Of a DNA stretch of 64,000 nucleotides, positions 22,088 to 34,126 are shown in pieces. Both the position numbers and the translations under genes were made by a program. The notes under the pieces are model-generated. The model did not search any database. It had not been told where the DNA came from and saw only the letters and a list, made by a program, of their open reading frames with translations. The stretch is taken from positions 3,968,001 through 4,032,000 of the forward strand of contig NZ_JAFBBY010000001.1 in assembly GCF_016907515.1 (NCBI RefSeq). The letters are read 5' to 3'. This stretch comes from Nocardioides nitrophenolicus (GTDB lineage Bacteria > Actinomycetota > Actinomycetes > Propionibacteriales > Nocardioidaceae). How positions within the stretch are numbered: position 1 is the first letter of the stretch; the number at the start of each line of letters is the position of its first letter.

Positions 22088-22091
<4 letters not shown>
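21093..22091 (+). CDS. thiO: Glycine oxidase ThiO
   Basis: A 332-residue FAD-dependent amine oxidase of the DAO family. The N-terminal Rossmann motif is VDVLGAGIVGLTVAEELGRR, followed by GGASYAAAGMLSPAAE, and the C-terminus has HYRHGVLLAPLTARLVADHL. In thiazole synthesis it makes the glycine-derived imine (dehydroglycine), replacing the radical enzyme ThiH, which is consistent with aerobic growth. The start overlaps the thiE stop (TGATG), and the stop overlaps thiS (ATGA). Confidence 0.92.
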
Positions 22092-25962
<3,871 letters not shown>

Positions 25963-25973
25963 GCTGACGTCCC

Positions 25974-26016
25974 GCTCTCACCAGGGCCCGGCTTTGTGTC
26001 GGACCCTGGTGAGAGC
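25974..26016. terminator. 13-bp inverted repeat between thiC and the HNH gene
   Basis: GCTCTCACCAGGG at 25974-25986 and CCCTGGTGAGAGC at 26004-26016 are a perfect inverted repeat. Inside it, CCG and CGG pair again after one mismatch, leaving a nine-base loop. It lies 11 bases after the thiC stop and only eight before the ATG of the HNH gene. It can act as a thi terminator, and it must also be the 5' leader or operator of the HNH gene. Confidence 0.65.
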
Positions 26017-26024
26017 ATCCGGTC

Positions 26025-27308
26025 ATGGATCTCGGAACCCAGCCCCGTGCGACAGCAGCTCTGCTGTCGCGGGTGGGTGAGCGGATCCGTTCCCGCAACG
26101 CGCTGGTGATCGAGGAGTGGGAGGACATCGCCGCCTGGGGTAGCGACCACATCATCACCGGCCCCGAGGGCGCGGCGACGATCGCCGGGGGCTTCCTCGA
26201 CACCGGTGTCCCGATCGCGGGCGACGGTGCGCCGCTGGTCAGTGAGTTCGCGCTGATGGAGCTCGTCGCCGTCCTGGGCCGCACCCCCGACGGTGGCCGG
26301 GCCTATGTCGGACGCGTCCTCGCCTGCGCGTGGCGGCTGCCCCGGGTCTACGCCGCGGTCCTGGCCGGCCGGCTGGCGCCCTGGCGCGCCGAACGCATCG
26401 CCGACCTCACCCACGCTCTGAGCGCTGAGGCGGCGGGATTCGTGGACCGACAGCTCTACGACGCCTCCGGGGTCGGGTGGGCCCAGCTCGAACGCCTCGT
26501 CGCCGAAGCGACGCTCCGGTTCGACCCCGAGCGGGCCGAAGCCGACCGCAAGGGCGCTGCCGACCAGCGTCGCTTCGATGTGGGTGAGGTCGACCAGCAC
26601 GGGCTGGTCCACCTCGACGCACTGCTGGATGCCGCCGACGGGCGCGACCTCGACCTCGCGGTCGCCCGCCGGGCCGAGGTGTTGGGCCGGCTCGGCGATG
26701 ACTCCTCGTTGGACGTGCGCCGGTCCAAGGCTGCCGCCGAGCTGGCCCGCCAGGATCTGGCGCTCGACCTGCTCATCCCCGACCCCGACACCGGTGCGGT
26801 GGTCGCGACCGTCCCGGGCCGCAACGTGGTGTTGAACGTGCACGTCACCGACACCAGCCTGGCCGGGGCCAACCCGGTCGCACGGTGGGACGAGGGTCGC
26901 TGCCCGGTCACCACCGCTCAGGTCCATGAATGGCTCCAGACCCGTGACACCACGATCATCGTGCGGCCGGTGATCGACCTGGCCGACCACGTGCCGGTCG
27001 ACTCCTACGAGATCCCCGACCGCCACCGCGCCCAGGTCGCTCTGCGCGATCCGACCTGCCGGTTCCCCCACTGCACCCGCCCTGCGACCCGGTGCGACCT
27101 CGACCACGCCACACCCCACGACCAGGGTGGGCCGACGTGTCCGTGCAACCTGGTTCCGCTGTGTCGCCGTCACCATCGCGCCAAGACCCACTCCCGCTGG
27201 TGCTACGACATCCCGGACCCGGCGACCTATGTGTGGACCAGCCCGGCCGGGTTCCGGTTCCGCGTGGACTACCGCGGCACCCACCCGATCCCCGCGCCCG
27301 ACGCCTAG
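26025..27308 (+). CDS. DUF222 / 13E12-type HNH endonuclease domain protein
   Basis: A 427-residue protein of the multicopy actinobacterial 13E12 family. The DUF222 region covers about residues 30-330. The C-terminal HNH domain has LRDPTCRFPHCTRPATRC, DLDHATPHDQGGPTCPCNL and LCRRHHRAKTH, giving two CxxC-type zinc pairs and the His-rich catalytic turn. These proteins are presumed nucleases, but no member I know of has a settled role. The family is often repeated within a genome and behaves like a dispersed element. The start is ATG just after a palindrome. Confidence 0.88.
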   Translation: MDLGTQPRATAALLSRVGERIRSRNALVIEEWEDIAAWGSDHIITGPEGAATIAGGFLDTGVPIAGDGAPLVSEFALMELVAVLGRTPDGGRAYVGRVLACAWRLPRVYAAVLAGRLAPWRAERIADLTHALSAEAAGFVDRQLYDASGVGWAQLERLVAEATLRFDPERAEADRKGAADQRRFDVGEVDQHGLVHLDALLDAADGRDLDLAVARRAEVLGRLGDDSSLDVRRSKAAAELARQDLALDLLIPDPDTGAVVATVPGRNVVLNVHVTDTSLAGANPVARWDEGRCPVTTAQVHEWLQTRDTTIIVRPVIDLADHVPVDSYEIPDRHRAQVALRDPTCRFPHCTRPATRCDLDHATPHDQGGPTCPCNLVPLCRRHHRAKTHSRWCYDIPDPATYVWTSPAGFRFRVDYRGTHPIPAPDA

Positions 27309-27314
27309 CGACCG

Positions 27315-27350
27315 AGCCCCGGACCCCGCTGCCCAGCCGGCTGCGGGGCT
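27315..27350. terminator. Probable bidirectional terminator
   Basis: AGCCCCG and CGGGGCT form 7-bp arms around an inner, partly self-pairing GC-rich segment. It fills the 58-bp gap between the converging HNH and YdeI-like genes. Confidence 0.45.
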
Positions 27351-27366
27351 TCAGGCATGTCCCGGA

Positions 27367-28035
27367 TCAGCCGGCCGCCGCCGCCGCGGCGGCCGCCCGC
27401 TCCACCCACTTCGGGATCTCGCCGTAGCGCTGGCTCGGGATCAGCCGCCCCGCGGCGGAGTCCTCGACCAGCTGGGCCATCCGCCGGTCGCGGGTCGCCT
27501 CCTGCTTGGCGGTGGTCACCCAGTTGATGCAGATCCGGCGGTAGGTGCGGGTCGCGGCCTCCCAGAAGGCGGTGGCGGCGGGGGAGGCGGCCAGCCGGTC
27601 GGCGTACGCGTCGGGCAGGACCAGCTCGCCGTCGACCTCGTGGGTGTAGGGCGCGACGTCGCGGCGCCGCTGCTCCCAGATCGCCAGGCCGGAGGGCTGC
27701 ATCCGGCCCTCGGCGCGCAGCTGTTCGACCAGGTCGATGTTGACCTTGCTCCAGATGCTGGTCTTGCGGCGCGGGGTCCAGCGTTGGCGGGTGGCGTCCT
27801 CGTCGATGCGCTGCGCGACGGAGTCGATCCAGCCCCAGCACAGCGCGACCGGCACCGCCTCGGCCCAGGTCAGGCCGCGGTCGGGGACGTGCTTCTTGTA
27901 CAGGCCCATCCACAGCTCGGTCTCGGTGTCGTGGTGGGCGGCGAGCCAGGCGTCGAACTCCTCGGGGCCGGCGAAGAAGCGGGCCGGGCGCTCGGGGCTG
28001 CCGCCCGGTCGTCCGGGACTGGTGTCGCGTGCCAT
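27367..28035 (-). CDS. YdeI/OmpD-associated family protein
   Basis: A 222-residue soluble protein of the YdeI (OmpD-associated) family. The typical N-terminal block contains AWLAAHHDTETELWMGLYKK, WAEAVPVALCWGWIDSVAQR and RKTSIWSKVNIDLVEQL. The C-terminus has the family ending IPSQRYGEIPKWVE followed by an alanine run. Homologues have no established enzymatic activity. The ATG at 28035 fits the family; the longer frame is spurious. It is divergent from the asparaginase gene, with 49 bp between their starts. Confidence 0.85.
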   Translation of the reverse strand: MARDTSPGRPGGSPERPARFFAGPEEFDAWLAAHHDTETELWMGLYKKHVPDRGLTWAEAVPVALCWGWIDSVAQRIDEDATRQRWTPRRKTSIWSKVNIDLVEQLRAEGRMQPSGLAIWEQRRRDVAPYTHEVDGELVLPDAYADRLAASPAATAFWEAATRTYRRICINWVTTAKQEATRDRRMAQLVEDSAAGRLIPSQRYGEIPKWVERAAAAAAAAG

Positions 28036-28084
28036 GCGACGAGCCTGCCACCGAGAGCCGACAGCGGTGCGGAATGCTGGGCAC

Positions 28085-29086
28085 ATGACCCTCCCCACCG
28101 TGGCGATCGGAGCGCTCGGCGGCACCATCGCGTCCACCTCGACCGACGGCACCGAGGTGGTGCCGACGCTGTCGGCGACTGCCCTGGCGGCGGCGGTTCC
28201 GGGGCTCGCGGAGGCGGCGACGGTGCGTGCGGAGACGCTCGCGACCCTGCCCAGCCCGTCGCTCGACGAGCCCACGGTGCTGCGCACCCTGTCCTGGGCA
28301 CGGGCGGCCGTCGCCGCGGGCGCGCAGGGGGTCGTGCTCACCCAGGGCACCGACACGCTCGAGGAGTCGGCGTACCTGCTGGACCTGTTCTGGGAGCGCC
28401 CCGAGCCGCTGGTGCTCACCGGGGCCATGCGCTCCCCCCAGGCCGCCGGCGCGGACGGCCCGGCCAACCTGCTCACCGCCGTGCGGTGCGCCCTCGCGTC
28501 GGCGTCGCGGGAGCGCGGCGTCCTGGTCGCCTTCGACGACGAGCTGCACCAGGCCCGTTGGGTCGCCAAGACCGACTCGATGTCGACCGGCGCCTTCCGC
28601 TCGCCGGTGTTCGGCCCGATCGGGCGCTGCGTCGAGGGTGAGATCGTGTACGGCGTCCCGCCCGGCCGGACGCCCCCGCTGCACCTGGCCGCGGGCCAGG
28701 AGTCCGGCGACCCGCGGGTGCCGCTCGTCGCGACCTACCTCGGCGACGACGGGTACGTCCTCGACGCGATCCGGCCCGAGGACGTCGACGGCGTCGTCAT
28801 CGCCGGCTTCGGCGCCGGACATGTCTCGGCGCGGATGGCCGAGGCGGTCGGCCGGCTCGCGCGTCAGGTGCCGGTCGTGTTCGCGTCCCGCACCGGCTCC
28901 GGCCCCACCGGACGGGCGATGTACGGCTACCCGGGCTCCGAGACCGACCTGCTCGCCCGTGGCGCCGTCGGCGCCGGCTGGCTCTCGCCGGTCAAGGCGC
29001 GGCTGCTGCTGTGGGCGTTGGCGCTGCGGGGGCCGGTGGCGCGGGCGGACCTGGCGAGCGCGTTCGAGGTGCGGGGACGTCCGTAG
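28085..29086 (+). CDS. L-asparaginase family protein
   Basis: A 333-residue amidohydrolase that should deaminate asparagine to aspartate and ammonia. The first catalytic threonine lies in ALGGTIAST (Thr14), and the second threonine motif, VLTQGTDTLEESAYLLDL, is at about residue 84. GAMRSPQAAGADGPANLLTA and the C-terminal VVFASRTGSGPTG also match. There is no signal peptide, so a cytoplasmic enzyme is expected. The ATG is close to the divergent YdeI-like gene. Confidence 0.88.
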   Translation: MTLPTVAIGALGGTIASTSTDGTEVVPTLSATALAAAVPGLAEAATVRAETLATLPSPSLDEPTVLRTLSWARAAVAAGAQGVVLTQGTDTLEESAYLLDLFWERPEPLVLTGAMRSPQAAGADGPANLLTAVRCALASASRERGVLVAFDDELHQARWVAKTDSMSTGAFRSPVFGPIGRCVEGEIVYGVPPGRTPPLHLAAGQESGDPRVPLVATYLGDDGYVLDAIRPEDVDGVVIAGFGAGHVSARMAEAVGRLARQVPVVFASRTGSGPTGRAMYGYPGSETDLLARGAVGAGWLSPVKARLLLWALALRGPVARADLASAFEVRGRP

Positions 29087-29200
29087 CGGCGGGCCGTCGA
29101 CCATTCACGCACTGCTGGCCCGCGGGGCACGCCACATCGGTGTCGGCGCGGGTAGACAGGGGTGTTCGGGGTGCTCCCGCGACGGAACGGGGTGGGGTTG

Positions 29201-30409
29201 ATGGGGTCGCACGGGTGTCGGTGGACGGCGCTGGGGCTCGCCCTGGCCGGGGTGGTGACCGTCTCGACGGCCGCGCCGGAGCCGGCCGTGGCGAGGGGGC
29301 CGGCGCAGCCCGCGGAGGACTGGTCGCTGTCGGGTCGGTGGCAGGTCGGCGAGCACCGGGCCAACGCCGTGGACGCGACCGCGACGAGCGTGGTGACCGT
29401 CTCCGACCTCGACGACCGGGTGCAGACGTACACCACCTCGGGTGTGCTGGTCTCCCAGTTCTCCATCGGCGACGAGGTGCGCCCGCAGGGGATCGCGATC
29501 GGACCCGGTGGCGCCCTCCTCGTCGGCGACTACTCCAACGGGACCGGCGTCCATGCCTATCGGTCCAACGGCGAGGAGTACGCGACCTTCGCGCCGCCCG
29601 GAGCCGACTCCTTCCACCCCTGGGGCATCGACGTCGACTCCGCCGGGAACGCCTACGTCGCCGACCCGGTCGCCGACACGGTCTACCGGTTCGACGCCGC
29701 CACCGGTGCGGTGACCCGGATCGGCACCTCCGGGGCCGGGCTCGGCCGGCTCGACAATCCCTACGACGTCGCGGTCGCGCCCGACGGCACGATCCTGGTC
29801 GCCGACGGCAACAACCACCGCGTCCAGCGCTTCGCTCCCGGCGGCGCGTTCGTCCAGTCGTTCGGGTCCGCGGGCACCGGCCCCGGGCAGTTCACCTCGG
29901 CTCCGCGCAGCATCGACGTGATGCCCGACGGCACCATCGCGGTCGGCGGGGCCGACGACCCGGTGCGGATCTTCACCGCCGCCGGCGCCTTCGTCCAGGA
30001 GGTGCGCGCCGGTACGGAGGTCACCTCGCTCGCCGTCGGCCCCGACCGCAGCATCTACGTCGCGGCCCTCCTCGACAGTCCCGTGATGTGGGGCATCGCG
30101 AAGCTCAGCCCCGCCGGCGCGGGGGCGGCCACGGTCAAGGCCCCGAAGAAGGGCGTGCGGGTCACCAAGCGGAAGGTCGCGCTCCGGGTGCGGTGCGTGA
30201 GCGCGACCCCGTGCTCGGGCACGCTGACCCTGACCGCGAAGGGCAAGCCGCTCGCGAAGCCGACGCCGTACTCGATCGCGGGCGGTGGCAGCGCCAAGGT
30301 GCGGGTCGAGCTCACCAAGAAGGGCCTGAAGAAGATCCGCAAGAAGCCGGTGACCCGGGCGGTCGCGACCGTGACCGGCGGGACCGCGAAGGTCAGGATC
30401 CGGCGCTGA
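29201..30409 (+). CDS. Secreted NHL-repeat beta-propeller protein
   Basis: About 402 residues. The N-terminal hydrophobic signal is CRWTALGLALAGVVTVSTAA. A six-bladed NHL-type propeller follows, with recurring units such as PYDVAVAPDGTILVADGNNH, RVQRF, PWGIDVDSAGNAYVADPVAD and RSIDVMPDGTIAVGG. The C-terminal domain of about 90 residues is basic (KAPKKGVRVTKRKVALRVRC) and has a Cys pair. It is probably an exported binding protein. A GTG 39 bp upstream is an alternative start. No neighbour suggests a ligand. Confidence 0.8.
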   Translation: MGSHGCRWTALGLALAGVVTVSTAAPEPAVARGPAQPAEDWSLSGRWQVGEHRANAVDATATSVVTVSDLDDRVQTYTTSGVLVSQFSIGDEVRPQGIAIGPGGALLVGDYSNGTGVHAYRSNGEEYATFAPPGADSFHPWGIDVDSAGNAYVADPVADTVYRFDAATGAVTRIGTSGAGLGRLDNPYDVAVAPDGTILVADGNNHRVQRFAPGGAFVQSFGSAGTGPGQFTSAPRSIDVMPDGTIAVGGADDPVRIFTAAGAFVQEVRAGTEVTSLAVGPDRSIYVAALLDSPVMWGIAKLSPAGAGAATVKAPKKGVRVTKRKVALRVRCVSATPCSGTLTLTAKGKPLAKPTPYSIAGGGSAKVRVELTKKGLKKIRKKPVTRAVATVTGGTAKVRIRR

Positions 30410-30433
30410 CCTGCCCGTTCGGACGGTCCTCGG

Positions 30434-30451
30434 GTTGCAACCGCGTGCAAC
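30434..30451. promoter_or_regulatory. Inverted repeat upstream of the membrane protein gene
   Basis: GTTGCA and TGCAAC form a perfect 6-bp inverted repeat with a 6-bp GC-rich spacer (ACCGCG). This resembles a LacI-family operator in composition. It lies 63 bases before the start of the Trp-rich membrane protein. No LacI-family gene is in the window, so the link is only suggestive. Confidence 0.4.
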
Positions 30452-30513
30452 GCTTCCGGCTCGCCGGGTGACGCCGGTGTGCTGTCGGTCACATCCCGAG
30501 AAGGTGGTCCGAC

Positions 30514-31674
30514 ATGCAGCACGACGACAAGCGCCCGATGGCGTGGTGGGCCTTCGGGCTCGCGAACCTGGCGGTGGTCCTCGCCGCCGCCCTGCTCGGC
30601 TGGTATCTCCTGGCCGACCCCACGACCAGCCCGCTCGACGTCTATCCACTGCCTTTCAACGCGGCTCTCTTCTGGGCGCTGATGTTCGTCGTGTGGACCG
30701 GCTTCAACCTCGAGCTCGCCGGGTTCGAGCGGCTCCCGCAACCCGCCCGTGGCGTCGCCTACACGGCCGCGACGGTGATCTTCGCGGTGGTGGTGACCTG
30801 GCTGCTGGGACACGGTCTGGGCGGCCTGGACCCGAACTTCGCCGCCGGCCGCGCGGGCGGTGTCGGTTACTTCACGGGGGCGCTCTTCGTCCTGTTCGGC
30901 TTCTCGACCTACGTGATGGCGGTCGTGAACTGGAACCACTGGCCGTGGACGGACCGGGGCCTGCGCCAGCCGTTCGTCGGCCTGTGTGAGATCGCGTTCC
31001 TGCTCGGCCCGACGATCCTGCTGTACGTCGTCCTCGGCATCCCCGCCGTGGCCGAGCGGACCGCCGGCCACGGTCCCGTCCTGGAGCTGAACACCCTGCT
31101 GGGCTGGTACTACAGCATCGTCGTCGCGATCGTGCTCACCGGCCTGTGCTGGGAGAACTGGCCCTGGCGGGTGGCGGGCGGACGCGCCGGGGTCGCGGCG
31201 GTCTCGCTCGTCGGCAACGTGGCGCTGGGAACCGGGCTGTACTTCGGGCTGCGGGCCGTGGTCGAGCTCGTCGTCGGCTCGAGCGTGGCTCATGAGCTCG
31301 GTCCGGTGCTCAACCAGTTCCCGTCGCAGATCGGCGTGTGCTGGGTCGCCTGGATGATCCTGTGGGGCAATGCCTTCGGCAACCGGCCCACCGGCCTCGG
31401 CACGGCGACGAACCTGGTCTGCCGCGCCCTGCTCACCTTCGGGCTCGCCGTCGCGACCTTCGTCGGCTACTACTACGTGCTCGCCGAGCGCGTGCTCCAC
31501 GAGCCGGTCGTCGTCGGAGCGCTGCACGGCAATGCCCTGGGCTTCCTCGACTGGTTCGCGCTGGTGACCCTGCTCTACGTCGTCGGCTTCGGCTCCTATC
31601 CGCTCCGGGCGCCGGCAGCCGCGCCCGACCCCGACGTCGTCCTGCTCGAAGCCACCGCCACCTCGGCCGGCTGA
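30514..31674 (+). CDS. Unrecognised Trp-rich polytopic membrane protein
   Basis: A 386-residue integral membrane protein with about 10-12 hydrophobic segments. I do not recognise its family. It has repeated Trp-rich motifs at helix ends: VNWNHWPW at about residue 142, CWENWPW at about residue 213 and CWVAWMILWGNAFGN at about residue 278. They suggest repeated units of helix-pair plus motif. The C-terminal tail is short and acidic. GAGAAGG lies upstream of the ATG. Only 30 bp separate it from a butanediol-type dehydrogenase gene in the same direction, so the two are likely cotranscribed. A transport or redox role coupled to that enzyme is possible but unproven. Confidence 0.75.
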   Translation: MQHDDKRPMAWWAFGLANLAVVLAAALLGWYLLADPTTSPLDVYPLPFNAALFWALMFVVWTGFNLELAGFERLPQPARGVAYTAATVIFAVVVTWLLGHGLGGLDPNFAAGRAGGVGYFTGALFVLFGFSTYVMAVVNWNHWPWTDRGLRQPFVGLCEIAFLLGPTILLYVVLGIPAVAERTAGHGPVLELNTLLGWYYSIVVAIVLTGLCWENWPWRVAGGRAGVAAVSLVGNVALGTGLYFGLRAVVELVVGSSVAHELGPVLNQFPSQIGVCWVAWMILWGNAFGNRPTGLGTATNLVCRALLTFGLAVATFVGYYYVLAERVLHEPVVVGALHGNALGFLDWFALVTLLYVVGFGSYPLRAPAAAPDPDVVLLEATATSAG

Positions 31675-31704
31675 CCAACGCACACCATCCAGAAGGAGAG
31701 AATC

Positions 31705-32763
31705 ATGAAGGCAGCACGCTTCCACGGCCGCGGGGACATCCGGATCGACGAGGTCCCCGAGCCCGTGGTCCGCCCGGGGACCGTCAAGGTCGAGGTCGAG
31801 TGGTGCGGGATCTGCGGGACGGACCTCCACGAGTACCTCGAGGGCCCGATCTTCGCGCCGCCCGCGGACGCGCCGCACCCGTTGACCGGTGAGACGGTCC
31901 CGATCACGCTCGGCCACGAGTTCGCGGGCGTCGTGGCCGAGCTGGGCGAGGGCGTCACCGACCTCCGGGTGGGCGACCGGGTCGTCGTCGAGCCCTACAT
32001 CGTCTGCGGCCGGTGCGACGCCTGCACGCAGGGGCGCTACAACGTCTGCCAGAGCCTGGGATTCGTCGGCCTGTCGGGGATGGGCGGCGGCTTCTCGCAG
32101 TACGTCGTGGCGGAACGTCGCTGGATCCACCCCCTCGGCGAGCTCGGCACCGACGTGGGAGCCCTCGTGGAGCCGCTCGCCGTGGCCTACCACGCGGTAC
32201 GCCTCGCCGGGACCCGGCCCGACCACACGGCCGTCGTCTTCGGCGCCGGCCCGATCGGCCTGGTGACCACGGCGGCGCTGCGTGCCGTCGGGGTCGAGGA
32301 GGTGATCGTGGTCGAGCCGGCGGACGTGCGCAAGGAGAAGGCGAGCGTCGCGGGCGCGGGCGCGGTGCTCGACCCCCGTTCGACCGACGTGACGGCGGAG
32401 ATCATGGAGCTGACCAAGGGCCGGGGCGCCGATGTCACCTTCGAGTGCGCCGGCGTGGACGCCGTGCTGAAGACCGCGATCCAGTCCACCCGGGTGGGCG
32501 GCACCTGCGTCAACGTCGCGATCTGGGGGCACGAGGCGTCGGTGGCCATGAACGACCTGGTGTTCCGTGAGGTCAACGTGCTCGGCAGCCTGGCGTACGC
32601 CGACGACCACCGTCCGGTGATCGACCTGATCGCCCGGGGCAAGGTCGACCCGCACCAGTTCATCACCGGCCGGATCGGTCTCGACGACCTCGTCGTCGGC
32701 GGCTTCCAGGAGCTGATCGAGAACAAGGAGTCGAACGTCAAGATCCTCGTCCAGCCACGCTAG
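31705..32763 (+). CDS. Zinc-dependent alcohol dehydrogenase, 2,3-butanediol dehydrogenase-like
   Basis: A 352-residue medium-chain dehydrogenase. The catalytic zinc site is Cys37 (WCGICGTDLHEY), His71-Glu72 (LGHEFAGVV) and the LVEPLAVAYHAV glutamate. The four structural-zinc cysteines are in CGRCDACTQGRYNVC. The NAD-binding motif is VVFGAGPIGLVTTAAL. Overall it resembles (R,R)-2,3-butanediol dehydrogenases, which interconvert acetoin and butanediol. Related polyol dehydrogenases are an alternative. A strong AAGGAGAG precedes the ATG. It is the second gene of a pair with the Trp-rich membrane protein. Confidence 0.87.
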   Translation: MKAARFHGRGDIRIDEVPEPVVRPGTVKVEVEWCGICGTDLHEYLEGPIFAPPADAPHPLTGETVPITLGHEFAGVVAELGEGVTDLRVGDRVVVEPYIVCGRCDACTQGRYNVCQSLGFVGLSGMGGGFSQYVVAERRWIHPLGELGTDVGALVEPLAVAYHAVRLAGTRPDHTAVVFGAGPIGLVTTAALRAVGVEEVIVVEPADVRKEKASVAGAGAVLDPRSTDVTAEIMELTKGRGADVTFECAGVDAVLKTAIQSTRVGGTCVNVAIWGHEASVAMNDLVFREVNVLGSLAYADDHRPVIDLIARGKVDPHQFITGRIGLDDLVVGGFQELIENKESNVKILVQPR

Positions 32764-32770
32764 GGCGAGG

Positions 32771-32787
32771 GTCAGGCCAGCCCTGAC
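32771..32787. terminator. Hairpin at the convergent 3' ends
   Basis: GTCAGG and CCTGAC form a perfect 6-bp stem with a five-base loop, eight bases after the dehydrogenase stop. The hairpin overlaps the last codons of the convergent DUF4032 gene. It may serve as a compact terminator for the plus-strand pair. Confidence 0.4.
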
Positions 32788-33974
32788 GGGGTGTCCGGGG
32801 GCCGGTGGGGCAGCACGTTCGCGACGTAGTCGCGCGCGGAGTCGAAGATGTCGACCTCGTGCCCGGCCTGGTCGGACAGCGCCCAGCGGTGCTCCATCAC
32901 CTCGTGGAAGTACTCCGGAGCGGAGATGGCGCGGCGCAGCTCGGGGGGCAGCAGGTCGACGATCGGGGTGTACACGGTGGTGAGCCAGCGGCGGGCCACG
33001 ATCTCGCGGTCCTCGTCGTCGTACCCGCCGTGCGCGGTGAACGCCGCGAGGTCGTTGAGCAGCTTGCGGGCCTGGCTGTCCTCGGCGACCAGGCCGGTGA
33101 GCTCGCGCAGCTCGCGGCGGTGGTGGCCGGCCTCGACGACCTTGGGCTGGATGCGGACCCGGTCCGAGTCGGTCTGCACGTCGAGCTCGTCGACGTCGAA
33201 GCCGAGGTCGTTGAGGCGGGCGATCCGCTGCTCGACGCGGTACCACTCGTCGGCGCCGAACTCCTCGGCGGCGGTCAGCTCGTCCCACAGGGCGTGGTAG
33301 CGCTCGGCGAGCTGGTCGACGATCGCGAAGGCGTCGACCTCGATGTCGGTGTCGCCGCTGGCCTGGAGGTCCATCAGCTCGGCGAAGATGTTCTCCACAC
33401 CGACCGTCACGTCCTGCTCGCGCATCGCGTCCGACACCGAGGAGCGCAGCTCGCCGGTCTCGGCGTCGACCAGGAACGCCGCGAAACCCCCGGCGCTGCG
33501 GCGGAAGAGGGCGTTCGAGAGCGACACATCACCCCAGAAGAAGCCCGCGAGGTGCAGCCGCACCAGCAGCACGACGAGCGCGTCGACGAGCGCGGGGACC
33601 TGCTCCGCCCGCAGGCCGTGCTGGAATACGGCGCGGTAGGGCAGCGAGTAGTGCAGGTGCTCGGTCAGCAGGGCCGCGGGCAGCGGCTCGCCGCCGGCGC
33701 CGACGCGTCCCGTCACCACGCCCCGCGGTACGACGGCGGGCTGGTCGAGCCGTTGCAGGTCGCGCAGCAGGTCGTACTCCCGCAGCGCTATCGCCTCCTC
33801 GGTCTCCTTCACGGCGAGGAACTGCCGGTTCACCTGGACCACGCGCACGACGTGGCGGGACAGGCCGAGGGGGAGCGGCACGACGTACCAGTCCTCCCAG
33901 TCGGCCAGCGGGCGCGACCAGGGCAGCCGGAACAGGGCCGGGTCGGTGCGGGCGGCCACGACGTGCAGCGCCAT
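32772..33974 (-). CDS. DUF4032 domain protein with kinase-like N-terminus
   Basis: A 400-residue cytoplasmic protein. The N-terminal half looks like a lipopolysaccharide-kinase/protein-kinase-like fold. It has VNRQFLAVKETEEAIALREY (strand and lysine), LLVRLHLAGFFWGDVSLSNA (catalytic-loop-like, with Asp and Asn) and FLVDAETGEL (metal-site-like). The C-terminal half matches DUF4032. Phosphotransfer activity is plausible but not shown. The ATG at 33974 precedes ALHVVAARTDPALFRLPW; the longer frame is unlikely. It is divergent from the sugar ABC operon and converges on the dehydrogenase gene, with only 8 bp between the 3' ends. Confidence 0.8.
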   Translation of the reverse strand: MALHVVAARTDPALFRLPWSRPLADWEDWYVVPLPLGLSRHVVRVVQVNRQFLAVKETEEAIALREYDLLRDLQRLDQPAVVPRGVVTGRVGAGGEPLPAALLTEHLHYSLPYRAVFQHGLRAEQVPALVDALVVLLVRLHLAGFFWGDVSLSNALFRRSAGGFAAFLVDAETGELRSSVSDAMREQDVTVGVENIFAELMDLQASGDTDIEVDAFAIVDQLAERYHALWDELTAAEEFGADEWYRVEQRIARLNDLGFDVDELDVQTDSDRVRIQPKVVEAGHHRRELRELTGLVAEDSQARKLLNDLAAFTAHGGYDDEDREIVARRWLTTVYTPIVDLLPPELRRAISAPEYFHEVMEHRWALSDQAGHEVDIFDSARDYVANVLPHRPPDTPSGLA

Positions 33975-34126
33975 GACCGAAAACCTACGACGTCTGAACC
34001 CGGCCGTCACGGGCACCTGGCTGGTGCCGGGCGCCAACGGGGTGGCGACTGGTCGTGGACAAAGTCCGCGCGATAGGGGTACTACTGGGTGACGAACGCC
34101 ACATCCTGGGAGGGGTGATCAGGGCG

